Assembly: GCA_014905825.1 (NCBI GenBank)
Contig: JACGCN010000001.1
Span: 3,472,001 to 3,536,000, forward strand
Reading direction: 5' to 3'
DNA: 64,000 nt
Origin: Lyophyllum atratum
Lineage: Eukaryota > Basidiomycota > Agaricomycetes > Agaricales > Lyophyllaceae
Shown one piece after another: positions 33,351-43,719 of the stretch. Both the position numbers and the translations under genes were made by a program. A model generated the notes under the pieces. That model ran no database searches and was not told the DNA's origin. It saw only the letters and a list, made by a program, of their open reading frames with translations. The first letter of the stretch is position 1; every line of letters begins with the position of its first letter.

Positions 33351-34596
33351 TCATATTGATAGTTGTGAGGCTTTCAGTTGACGGTGCGCGACTTTGAAGG
33401 GTCCACGCCCACAGCTGGAGTACGCACCAGTGAGCAAAGCTATGATAGAGAGTACAACTGAGGACATACTGATATAGCCAAGGACTCCCTCTGGCCAGTC
33501 GTCGTGGATTGATTCGATGCTGCGACGCGGAATATTATGTTAAATCCCATAAGCAGAAGTCATTATATCAGGAAACTTACTCTACAACTGGATAGAAGCC
33601 TGCCTTGTTTGCTGCCGCGTAGACAGTGTCATCGAGGTCTGTTACTCTAGCGTGGGTGTTGGTGTTATACGGTGATTGCATTCCGATGATTGTGGTCCAT
33701 TTATCGGTGAAGAAGATCTGGCCAACGTGCGCGACACCTGAAGACATGGACGACGATGTATGGACCCTGAGGTTGATATGGTTGGCGCCCTCCGACGTAA
33801 AACCGGGGAATATTGTTTGGAACTCGGCAATACCGTTGGACCCAGATGGAAAGGCACCCCTTAGGAAAGATGTGCCGTAGTTGCCCTGTGCATTAGCTGG
33901 CATGGTGACCTTGATAAGTACTCCCGGGAGCCGATGATATGAAAGAATGCGACGGACCGGACCATATTTCGACCATAACATTCGGAAGAGGCGTGCAGGT
34001 CGTGACGTCGAGGACACCAATATCGAGGGTCAAGGCAATGCCGCTATAACATGACATCGTTCACGAAGTTCTTCTCAATTTAGTTGCAAGACTTACGATT
34101 GGCCTTCTGTTACATCTTGGCGTATGAGCTATGGAAAATCAGTTTCGCACTGCCAGTGCGATATGTGTTCCGAGCAACATACCGGGTTGGCGGTATAGTC
34201 CCCTTGATAAAGTCCATTAGCTCGTGAAATTATGCATTCGCGGCTTGATTTACCTTGGAGTGCCTCAGGGGCGAGAATGCAAGTGAGCTGAAAGTATAAG
34301 AGTGAGATGAGCAGCCGTGTCTACACATGTGACAAGATTTTAATTACGTTTTGGAAACTTGGATATGCCGACCGTTTGACATTACGCTGCTCGCGCCTAG
34401 CAAGATTGAAGGCGGCTATCTCGCTGGAGCAATCCCTGCGTGCGAGCTCTTGGAAAATGTCCGCAGTAGGATAGGCTAAGCAAAGGCACGAGGTTAGCAT
34501 GCAATCTCAAATGGATTGCAGCAAAGGATGACGTCTACCAGAAGACAGACCGCACAAAGCAGCGACAGACAGTAGGAGTGTTAAAGAGAGCTGCAT
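33351..34596 (-). CDS. Secreted intradiol ring-cleavage dioxygenase-like protein, copy B
   Basis: Paralogue of the gene at 30191-31329 with the same exon plan. Signal peptide MQLSLTLLLSVAALCGLSS, intron, then DCSSEIAAFNLARREQRNVKR. Core: GIALTLDIGVLDVTTCTPLPNVMVEIW, NYGTSFLRGAF, IAEFQTIFPGFTSEGANHINLRVH, and AHVGQIFFTDKW. As in copy A the second iron-binding His of the usual HxH pair is Asn, so the change is shared by the lineage rather than a random lesion. The C-terminus differs: after DDWPEGVLGYIS it continues with a hydrophobic run (SSVVLSIIALLTGAY) and about 25 more residues to a stop at 33351-33353. It could be a membrane or GPI-type tail, or a read-through of a lost stop. Confidence 0.8.
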
Positions 34597-35090
34597 GGAA
34601 GTGGATTTTGTTGTTGCTGGAAGAGAGGAACTTCAGACGAAGTTTTATACCTTGCGACCAGCATGACCTTGCCCTTTCCGGCATGAGCGAGGCAACCGGA
34701 AAGACGTGAAATCGCTGTTTAGAGAGACTGCCAGCGATATACCTTGATGTGCGCATGTGCTCTTGCTTTACGTGGTGCCAACGATGCGCGTTGACGTGGA
34801 TGCATGCCGCAATTTAATCCGAATATAGCGTCGTACTAGTCGTCGCAACGTCCCATCAACGAACCAGAACGGGTTTGTTCCAATTATACCAGGAGTCGGA
34901 AAAATGGGCGTTGCAGCAGGTGATAGGCGTGTAGATTTTCTTTCCTGAGCAGGAAGGAGAGTCTTGCTGGCATATCAGATAAGAGCTGGCGTCGGATCAA
35001 ATGGCCGTAAAAGATCAAAAAAGACGTATTGCTAGTCGAGTTTATATATAGAGACAGAGTGTTCGGAAAATTTGACCTTCCAAGCACTGG
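34597..35090. other. Intergenic, nothing recognised
   Basis: About 490 bp between the copy B promoter and the alpha-galactosidase stop. No gene supported. Confidence 0.45.
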
Positions 35091-37004
35091 TTATGCTTGC
35101 TCCGTAAATACGTATGCTCGGACGTCATGGGAGGGTATACTTCCGTCAAAGAAGAAATTTCCGAAGACTCCTTTGTCCTCGTGTTTCCATAGGTCCCTCA
35201 CGGCGTATTTCTTGTCGGCTCTCAAGTGAGGCGAGTGCGACAAAGTGAAGTTGAGATCGACGGTGCGCTCGTTGAAGTTGATGTACATGATGGCAGTGTG
35301 TTTCTGATCTTTGTAGTAGCCGCTGAATATAACGAGTCGTAAGTATACGAGGTCAGAAGGCTTGAATAGAAACGCACCTCCAGTATTGCGCGGGGAAAGA
35401 GCTGGATGCATAAGCTTAGTGACCAAAGTAGAACATCAGGCGATGGGACTCACGGATCCCATGTCCCATCGGGGTTTTTGCCCCAGAAGAACGGCTTTAA
35501 GGGCTCTCCAATGAGGGTATCCTGGTTGATCGCGATGATTTCAGGATTGGTCAAGATAGCAATCGAGTCTTGGGAGAGCACCGAGAACTAAATAAACGGA
35601 TTGAGTGATTCATGACGGACAACAGCTTCATCTTTGCCCACATCAGTTCCTATGAGCAGAGGTGATTTAGCCAGGGCCCATGCAGTAAAGTGACTCCTTT
35701 GTTCCGCCAGCGTTAGAGCACCGTTTCCGTTCTCAAGCATGTCTAGGAATGAGTTAGGCTAAGTTCTTCTACTGAATTCTAGTCTTACCCAGATCATTGT
35801 GCGCGTAGAAATTCGCATAGTCACCAATGAAGGAGGCATTGTTCAGGATCTCTGTGATGCGCGACCAGTTGGCCTGGATATCATCATACACTAAGTAGCA
35901 CGTATAAATAAGAGAACGCTCATCGCAGGGTGAAAATTCCTTACTGCGCCAAGAGTTAGCGATGGGAGGTGCCCAATTCCACGCGTCGAAGCTTTGCCAT
36001 TCGACCAAGGAGTAGAAGAGCATTTTCCCCGTCTCGGCCTTCACTTGAGTCAACGCATCCGTCCAGCGCTTGAATCGTTCCACATTGCTGCCCTGGAAAC
36101 TTCCACCATCGCAATTGTCAATCTGGCGTGGCCAAATGTATAAGGGTCTTGCATGGGTAGCGACAAGCAACTGCACTGACTTTTACGTAGTCGAACCCTT
36201 AAAAGGAGACATCAGACCCTCGATAACTGCAACTAACTATCACATGCACGTACCCCATTTAACGAAAGTGCGAGCATCAGTAAGTTCATGGTTGAGGCTT
36301 CCCGCAAATCCGGCACACTATGAGGGGTTGGCTTGGTAGACAAAAGAATTCAAGCTGAAGCCTACCGTGGTTAAACCTTGATCTTCCTATATATGATATG
36401 TCTCGTGAGGTAAATCTTGGGTAAGATCAGGGAAACTTTACGTAGATCTTTATTTTTCATTATCAGCCATAGTTAAGGAGATGCTAGACATAATTACACG
36501 TACTCCAGCTTTGAACCCTAGTCCGTGCAGGAAATCAGTTAAATTCTTCATTCCACCTGCAAATGATCAACTTGGGCAACAGACTCCGTCTTGATAACAC
36601 ACTGACTGGGAAATTTCGTCGTATCGACGACTAACTGGCCAGACGCATCGCGAGACTTTGTGAGCCAGCAATCATCGATGTTGATGAAGTTGTAACCCGC
36701 GGAGAGAAAACCTAGATCTTTCATTTGTGTCGCGGTTTGACGGATGAGTGCTTCATTAATGTTGCAGGCGTATCGGTTCCATCTAAATACACAGAAGTCA
36801 TTATTTCACAAGGAAGAAGAGTAAATCGGCATACGTGTTGAAGCCCATGGCTGGGGTCTTCTGGACACCATTGTTCCAGGCCAACTAGGCAAACGGGAAA
36901 ATATGACTTCAAACTCCCGTTGATGAAATAGAGCGACTGACTGCACCGCCGGCTAACGCCCCGAATACTAAGAAGGTTGATCTGAGCTGTTGAGTGATAC
37001 CCAT
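35091..37004 (-). CDS. Secreted GH27 alpha-galactosidase (melibiase)
   Basis: Releases terminal alpha-1,6-galactose from galactomannan and raffinose-type sugars outside the cell. The start at 37004 gives a signal peptide ([21 protein letters not shown]) spliced to [19 protein letters not shown], the GH27 opening. Next come [10 protein letters not shown], the segment up to TFVKWGFDYVK, and the nucleophile Asp in KIDNC (across the intron at about 36118-36180). The acid/base Asp is in [11 protein letters not shown] (across the intron at about 35725-35790), followed by [15 protein letters not shown]. The C-terminal beta-sandwich ends RAYVFTEQA. About ten introns; every one I checked joins in frame, including a 50-bp one inside DQGLTT-CAGFAG. 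Complete and probably active. Confidence 0.93.
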
Positions 37005-38339
37005 CTCTGGCCAGGTAAATGTTAGGTCGCGGAAGGAAGGGCAAATCCCGTTGCTTTAAATTGACGGATGGAAGCGAGGTATGGAGGTGACGCGTATGTC
37101 ATGAGCTAGTTTCCAAGGATTCGCATGCGGCCAGATGCCCATGAAGCCCGTCGCAAGGAATGCTGATGATGGAACCAAAATCCCATGATTGCGGACCTTG
37201 TGCATCCTGAGGCTTCCAGAGGTTCTGAAATTCAGCCTGATCATACGCCAATAGGAAATTGTAAGGTTTACAGGGGCTCAGAGAATGTTGACCAACGGTT
37301 GGATTTTGTAGTTCCATTTGGCAACAGCTTGTCGAGGGACGCACATTTTTGAGGTGTGAACTGCGGCTCCACGTATGGTACGAGCTCCATCACTCGGACC
37401 GCGAAGAAAGGAAGAGCATTATGATTGAGGGCTATTTCAGAAGGGTAAGTCAGGTGGGTGTGTAAATATACCATTGTGATTCGTGAGGGATCCGAACTCA
37501 TCAACGATGTGTGCACATGTGGGACGGGTTGTAAGTAACTTCGAAGCAAATTGAAACAGTTGAGCAACCTCAGTCATGACCGGTCCGATCGATCCGATCA
37601 GTTGCAGACGTCCTCAAGATGTCCTCGATTAACACTGATTGTTACCCGTATGAGTATCATCTGAGTCCCACTAAGAGCCTTCAGCTGCCTCAGTCATAAT
37701 ACTAGTAATCCTCGTTTGCCTCGTTCTCCATCATTCCCTATCCAGGCGAGTTATGCTCCAATGGTATCCACAGAGGATGTACACATGCTCGATCATGTTC
37801 AGGTCGCGCCGTCATCGCGTACGGCACACCTTCACGTCAACCACTAAGTACCATCATGACACTGAGGCGAATTCTCGCATTCGTCCAAGGCTTCTGGGTT
37901 TTAGCTTCAAGTTACTTGGTGCCTTGATGCCTTGAGCAAAGGAGGGCCGGACATAAATGATAAACAATCCGCTCGCCCACGACTTGCAAGTGACGGTGCT
38001 TGATATGGCATTGCTGTTGCACAAGCCAATGCCGGTCCATTAGCAATGATGTTGCGTCTGGGCGTCAGGATGAGAAGTTGCGTTGCAAAATAGACTAAAC
38101 GCTACTGGAGGGCAATGAATGCCACAGATACCTCGCACTGTCAAAGACAACCAAACACGGTCGACCTGTTGATGTAACACCTTCAACATGTAGTTCAAAC
38201 ACAGTCAACTAGGAATATGGTCCGACACTGCTATATTATGCTAATGTAACAATAACGAGTGAAGCATCGAAAAAATGGTTCAAGTCAGCCAAAATCTGAA
38301 AATAACCCCCAGAATGGTGAGATAACGCCATGACAAAAA
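37005..38339. other. Gene-poor region upstream of the GH27 gene
   Basis: Contains minus-strand open stretches at about 37056-37567 (for example VMELVPYVEPQFTPQKC, and GIWPHANPWKLAHD) that look protein-like but are interrupted by stops and cannot be joined into a gene I recognise. They may be a decayed gene. The remainder to 38339 holds no supported feature. Confidence 0.35.
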
Positions 38340-38344
38340 GACAT

Positions 38345-38415
38345 CAGGGGGGATTGAACACCAGACTTCTGACGTCAGGCGATGAAATGTTAACCGCGGA
38401 ACCAGTCGACTACAG
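38345..38415 (-). other. tRNA-like fragment with Pol III A and B boxes (possible SINE head)
   Basis: Read on the minus strand, TAGTCGACTGG (38412-38402) is close to the A-box consensus TRGYNNARNNG, and GTTCAATCC (38359-38351) fits the B-box GWTCRANNC exactly. They are 42 bp apart, as in tRNAs and tRNA-derived SINEs. The T stem pairs poorly and the anticodon arm is replaced by the palindrome CTGACGTCAG, so this is not a working tRNA. A decayed tRNA gene or the head of a SINE is likeliest. Confidence 0.4.
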
Positions 38416-38504
38416 TTACTTGCTAACACCCGTGTCGCGATGCAGTACATTCCATCTTCGTTTAGAAATATAGTTAGATATGGTGGCTTACTTCTGTAAT
38501 ACAC

Positions 38505-38812
38505 CTGGTATGGTGGATTCCGACTATAATCCCTCGTTCACTTGATATGGAGGATCCTGTCCATAATGGCTACCTCACCTAATATGGTGAATTCTATCCA
38601 TAATCCCTCGTTCACTTGATATGGAGAATCCTGTCCATAATGGCTACCTCACCTAATATGGTGAATTCTATCCATAATCCCTCGTTCACTTGATATGGAG
38701 GATCCTATCCATAATGGCTACCTCACCTGATATGGTGAATTCTATCTATAATCCCTGGTTCATTTGATATGGAGGATCCTATCCATAATGCCTACCTCCC
38801 GTGATCAGGTTG
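38505..38812. repeat. Tandem array, 74-bp unit, about four copies
   Basis: The phrase taatccctsgttcayttgat recurs at 38527, 38601, 38675 and 38749, exactly 74 bp apart. Each unit also holds ccataatggctacctcacct and tatggtgaattctat, giving internal ccata/tatgg complementarity. Units differ by a few substitutions. Non-coding. Confidence 0.9.
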
Positions 38813-39109
38813 ATTTCAGGTCAGAAAAGGTACGTCGTCTGCACTCGCTAACACGTCACAAATTTATTGGGAAGTCTAAAGTAGGAGGATCTAAAGTACG
38901 ACAATGAAGTAGGAGGGTGTAAGCGTACAAATAGGAATAGAAACGCGTGATTCTTCTTCGAAGGGGAGGACATCTGAGAATCTGAATCCGGCACATCCTC
39001 GAATAGGGTGATTCGATTTCGCGGGTGGTGGTCGTACGACGGTGAATGTCTGATGGTAGGGTTAGCACAAAGGTCGTGTGATGATAAATAGGACATACCT
39101 CGTTGAGGA

Positions 39110-40450
39110 AGGTGTTGGTGGGGTAAAAGGGCGGGCAGGGCTGGATGGAGGCGGTGGAAGGGGTCGTTTAAGTGGGGGTGGGCCTCCTGGGGCACAGACG
39201 ACGGCGCCGAGGACGAAAGCGATTCGCGCAAGCGCGAATCGCTCCATTTCTGGGTGCTGGGTGTCCTAGAGAAGGCGTTGGTGGGGTGAAAGGGCGGGTG
39301 GGGAAGCGTTGGAAGCGGTGGGGGGTTGTTAGGTCGGGGTGGGCCTCCTGGGGCAGCGACGACGGTGCCGACGACGAAAGCGATTCGCGTTTGCGCGAAT
39401 CGCCCCCTCCCTGGGTGCTGGGTGTCCTACAGAAGGCGTTGGTGGGGTGGAAGGGCGGGTGGGGAAGCGTTGGAAGCGGTGGGGGGTTGTTAGGTCGGGG
39501 TGGGCCTCCTGGGGCAGCGACGACGGTGCCGACGACGAAAGCGATTCGCGCTTGCGCGAATCGCCCCCTCCCTGGGTGCTGGGTGTCCTAGAGAAGGCGT
39601 AGGTGGGGTGGAAGGGCGGGTGGGGAAGTGTTGGAAGCGGTGGGGGGGTCGTTAGGTCGGGGTGGGCCTCCTGGGGCAGCGACGACGGTGCCGACGACGA
39701 AACGCGAATCGCCCCATCCCTAGATGCTGGGGGTCCTAGCGAAGTCGTTGGTGGGGTGGAAGGGCGGGTGGGGCTGCAGTGGAGGTGGTGGAAGGGTCTT
39801 CAGGTGGGGGTGGGCCTCCGGGGGCAGTGACGACGTCGCCGACGACGAAAACGACTCGCGCGAGCGCGAATCGCCCCATCTCCGGGTGCTGGGTGTCCTA
39901 GAGAAGGCGTTGGTGGGGTGAAAGGGCGGGTGGGGAAGCGTTGGAAGCGGTGGGGGGTTGTTAGGTCGGGGTGGGCCTCCTGGGGCAGCGAGGACGGCGC
40001 CGAGGACGAAAGCGATTCGCGGTTGCGCGAATCGTCCTAGACATACGTGCTAGGGCGTGTATAGGAGGCGTTGCGGGCGTCGATGGGCGGGTGGGGCTGC
40101 TGTGGAGGCGGTGGAGGGGTCGGTTGGTGGGGTGGGCCTCCTGGGGCAGCGACGATGGCGCCGAGGAGGAAATCGATTCGCACAAGTGCGAATCGCCCCA
40201 TCTCTGGGTGCTGGGGGTCCTAAAGAAGGTGTTGGTGGGGTGGAAGGGCGGGTGGGGAAGCGTTGGAGGCGGTGGAGGGGGTTGTTAGGTGGGGGTGAGC
40301 CTCCTGGGGCAGCGACGACGGCGCCGACGAGAAAATCGTTCTGCGTTTGCGGAAATCGCCCTAGACATGCGTGCTAAGGGTTTGGAAGGAGGGTTTGACG
40401 GCATCTATGGGCAGGCGGGGCTGCGGGGGAGGTGGTGGGAGGTCGTTCTG
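39110..40450. repeat. GC-rich tandem array, about 161-bp unit, about eight copies, each with a hairpin
   Basis: The phrase gggcctcctggggca and its variants recur near 39182, 39342, 39503, 39665, 39813, 39973, 40134 and 40298, so spacing is 148-164 bp. Most units hold the inverted repeat gcgattcgcg-NNNN-cgcgaatcgc. Loops vary (caag, tttg, cttg, gttg). The fourth unit has lost the left arm. The unit at about 40165-40190 carries paired changes in both arms that keep the stem. Open frames on both strands across the array follow from base composition and repeat length and are not taken as genes. Confidence 0.9.
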
Positions 40451-40744
40451 GGGGGGGCGGTGTTAGATCATGATAAGATGGTTAAGGAACTCAGCTTGCA
40501 CACGAGACATAACGAGATAACGAGACCGATGGCGGACCGAATCCACATTCGACTCCCATCTCTCTACTCCAACGATTCGCCCGCCTACGCTGCGTTCGCC
40601 ACTCGAGTTGCTTACGATGCATGCCCTCTAAGAAGCTGTAAATAGTTCTATTGAAATGACGATTGGGTTATCTACTCCTCCGGCTCACATCTACTTCCCG
40701 CTTGCTTCCCGCGGCTCCCGTCTACTCCTCCGGCTGAGGTCCCC

Positions 40745-41075
40745 CTCTTCTCATTTGCATAGCGCGCCGGGTCTCACCATAGGCTCTACGGCCGCGCGCT
40801 GAGGTCCTCCTCCCCTCTCCTCGTTCACATTATTGCACGCCGGGTCTCACCATAGGCTCTACGGCTGTGCATGGAGGTCCCCCTCTTCTCATTTGCATAG
40901 CGCGCCGGGTCTCACCATAGGCTCTACGGCCGCGCGCTGAGGTCCTCCTCCCCTCTCCTCGTTCACATTATTGCACGCCGGGTCTCACCATAGGCTCTAC
41001 GGCTGTGCATGGAGGTCCCCCTCTCCTCTCCTCTCTGCATTACTTGCCGGGTCTTACCATAGGCTCTACGGCGGC
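40745..41075. repeat. Dimeric tandem repeat directly upstream of the TET/JBP gene
   Basis: The 22-bp core ggtctcaccataggctctac (plus gg) occurs five times, or with slight change ggtcttacc at the last, near 40770, 40839, 40911, 40980 and 41050. Two alternating spacers (one with catttgcatagcgcgccg, the other with gttcacattattgcacgccg) make a dimer of about 140 bp present twice plus a partial copy. It ends about 100 bp before the TET/JBP start, so it could influence that promoter. Confidence 0.85.
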
Positions 41076-41172
41076 GTGCGCCCAGCTCCTCCTTTCCTTT
41101 CTACTCCGCTTTGCACTTTTCTTTGATGCTGACTTGTGGCTTGCATTAGGATTACACAGTGGAATTAGGGTC

Positions 41173-43594
41173 ATGGCTAGCAGGGTATGTCCTTCACGTA
41201 TATCTGACTCTATATAGCTGACATCCACTGCCTGTAGACGCGCTCCGGGCGCGTTTTTTCCCGGACCGACTTTGTGCCGTATCAGCACCAGTTGGTCCAG
41301 CTCCCAGTCTTCGAGCTGTCTCAGGCTCATACAGCCGATGAGGACTTCGCGATGTTGCTATTCGATGCCGCCCAGCGTCGTGAGCTCGAGGACGAAGCCT
41401 GCGGTGACGATGCCGAGGGAGCTGAACTGACCAATGGCCCGTCGGTCGAGGGCAGCGCACATACCCCTAGACCATCCACCTCAAGCGCCCCCTCTCGGTT
41501 GCATCTTCCTTTATCCCGTGAGGAGCAGCGTAAGGATGCTAAGAGAGCGCGTAGGAGTTCCGCTTGGGTTGCTGCTGCTAAATTGCGTACCCCCTACACC
41601 CGCGTCACTGCTGCTTCACGTCCTGCTGCGGCTGCATCCGCACCACCAATGCCCGACGACACACCGATTCGCTTATTCGACATCAATGCCCAGTCGTTTC
41701 GACGGTCGAAGGGTGGAGCGTGGACGGGTACACGCACGGCGTCTGACAGTTCGGAAATTTCGTTGGCGCCTGATGTGGAAGAGTTGTTGTCTCATGGCTT
41801 CGGGTATGTCCCTTGGAAGGGGAGGTATGTCGATTTATATCTTCGCTGTGTGTGCATTGACTCACTTGAGCGCCACAGAATTCCAAAGTGCATATACGAT
41901 TCGCAGGATCGTGGGTTCGTTACCCTCGCTGGTCGTCCCTCCGATCCTGGGTGGGACAAGGTCATCCGTAATGCGGTTGCCTCCATGGAGTGGGCTCGAG
42001 ACGAGGGCCTGCAGAAGCAATCTATATCCGCTGATTCCGTTCACCACCGGCGCGGGGACTTTGTTGCTCTGGCTACCGGGACTTCGCATGGTGGGGGACA
42101 AAAGGTATGCTTCACTCACATCTCCTTTATCCTTTATTATGCTCATCACCATCACCAGCAACCAGGAAATCTTAAGCACACACCATCGCAGGGTCATCTT
42201 ATCCAGCGTCTCCTCGGCGACAGAAACATCCAGCGTATCGCGGGCTTCCAGTGAGTCTATACGAGTGTAGTGGGAATGGGATTGTATATAAATAGTGGGA
42301 TGGGATGTAAAAAGTGGGATGGATTCCTCGATAGTGGGATGGATGGAGAATTAGTGGGATGACATCTGAGATAGTGGGATCGGGGCTCGGGGTCGGGCAT
42401 GTGCTCTCGGCCGCCAAATCGGCCATCTAGACTCCGTGACATCCTCGGCATGGATTTTCAGCAGAATATAAGCTGCTTTATCGTGCTATGGACGCAACTA
42501 CAGCCTAGTTGAAGGGATTTCGAGCATCTGTGCGTCTTATTTTTCGTGGTTTCTCATCCCTTCAGAGGCCGCTAATGCTTTACATTGTAGTGAGTAGCCC
42601 CAGAGTATGTCGAGAAACACTTTTTCCCCCTCAACAACATCGAAAATTGGCTCAGGGTGTAGTGATAGTGATAGTGATATTACCCACGGGCGGTCCCGAA
42701 GAGGAACATGTGTGTATAGTGGTAAATGGATTATATTTCAGCACCTTGATGTCTAAGACACGGAGCAGGGCTTTGATCACGGTGCACCTCCGTAAACACT
42801 CCGTAAACACGCCCGGGGACCGGCTTCCAGATGCAGACAATCATCCCACTAAACAAAGAGAATCCCACTATTGGCAGCGCCATCCCACTAACGAGTAGCC
42901 TATCCCACTATACAGAATATGATACGTGATAGTGGGATTAATCCCATTCCCACTACGCTCGTCATTCCTCGCTTCCAGTCCAGTATGTCCGCGGATAATC
43001 ACATTCTACTCCTACTCACTCTAATCTTTAGGTGCCTTTGCAGCGTTTTCTCCTAAACTCTATGACCACTATGCTACGGTGTTGAGGGACCTTTACGACA
43101 ACGACCCTAGTCTCCAACATAACTTCCATAATTCAGTCTTCCCTGCCTGCACTTTTAATTGTGGGCCCCACACAAGCACACGACGACACACCGACTTCGG
43201 AAATTGGCCATCGGGTCAATGCGTCATCACCTCAATGGGACGCTACGATTCCACGAAAGGCGGTCATCTCGTCTTGTACTCGCTGAAGCTGATTGTCGAG
43301 TTTCCACCGGGTTCGACCATCCTTCTTCCCTCCGGCACCGTAGAGCACGGGAACATTCCAGTTCGATCATGGGAACGACGCCTTTCGTTCACCCAGTATG
43401 CAGCTGGTGGACTCTTTAGGTGGGTGGCATATAATTTCCAGACTGCTAAATCGCTTTTGGAGAAGGAGGGAGGGGGTAAAATACGGGCGGATATTGACGG
43501 AAAGAAGGATGAGCGCTGGTTGGCAGGGATTGACCTTTTTTCGAAAAGGGGTGAGTTGGAACAAGACAGAGCAAAGATCTTTGGTAGGAAGTAG
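41173..43594 (+). pseudogene. TET/JBP-type 2-oxoglutarate/Fe(II) dioxygenase, split by a transposon insertion
   Basis: Members oxidise 5-methylcytosine (or thymine) in DNA. Exon 1 at 41173 (MASR) splices at about 41185/41237 to TRSGRVFSRTDFVPYQHQ. A disordered region follows, then the fold: YVPWKGR, HGGGQ, GNLKHTPSQGHL, RIAGFQ at 42240-42251, then after the insertion SSAFAAFSPKLYDHY. The catalytic part is RHTDFGNWPSGQCVIT (iron HxD at about 43180), GGHLVLYSLKLIVEFPPGS, distal His in VEHGNIPV, and Arg in ERRLSFTQYAAGGLFRW binding 2-oxoglutarate. All active-site residues are present. Removing the 719-bp element and one 8-bp duplicate restores the frame exactly, so the gene was intact when hit. 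As it stands it should give a truncated product. Confidence 0.9.
42252..42970. mobile_element. Nonautonomous hAT-like DNA transposon (MITE) inside the TET/JBP exon
   Basis: It is flanked by the 8-bp direct repeat gcttccag (42244-42251 and 42971-42978), the duplication size of hAT elements. The ends are inverted: acgagtgtagtgggaatggg inward from 42261 and, on the other strand, acgagcgtagtgggaatggg inward from about 42962; the outermost 8-9 bp match less well. Subterminal TAGTGGGAT motifs occur about six times pointing one way in the left 130 bp and about four times inverted in the right 130 bp, typical of hAT transposase binding arrays. No transposase is encoded inside. The left junction happens to read GTGAGT, a strong splice donor. 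Confidence 0.88.
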
Positions 43595-43719
43595 TATCTC
43601 TACACTAGTTTCTAAACGTCATTTACATCCAATTTATTTGTCGCTGTGCCATCCGTCCTCGCCAAACCAGAACAATCTAGGTACCAAGATAGCTGATAAG
43701 ATTTGTTCGGCTATCTATT

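Noticed and set aside
39172..40645. Open frames of 60-140 codons on both strands across the GC-rich array
   Set aside because: They are built from the repeat unit, shift frame between units, and have Arg/Gly/Trp-rich composition with no motif; they arise from GC content.
42252..42970. The MITE as an ordinary in-frame intron
   Set aside because: GT...AG splicing at its edges is possible but removes one extra coding base, shifting the frame; kept only as a finding to test.
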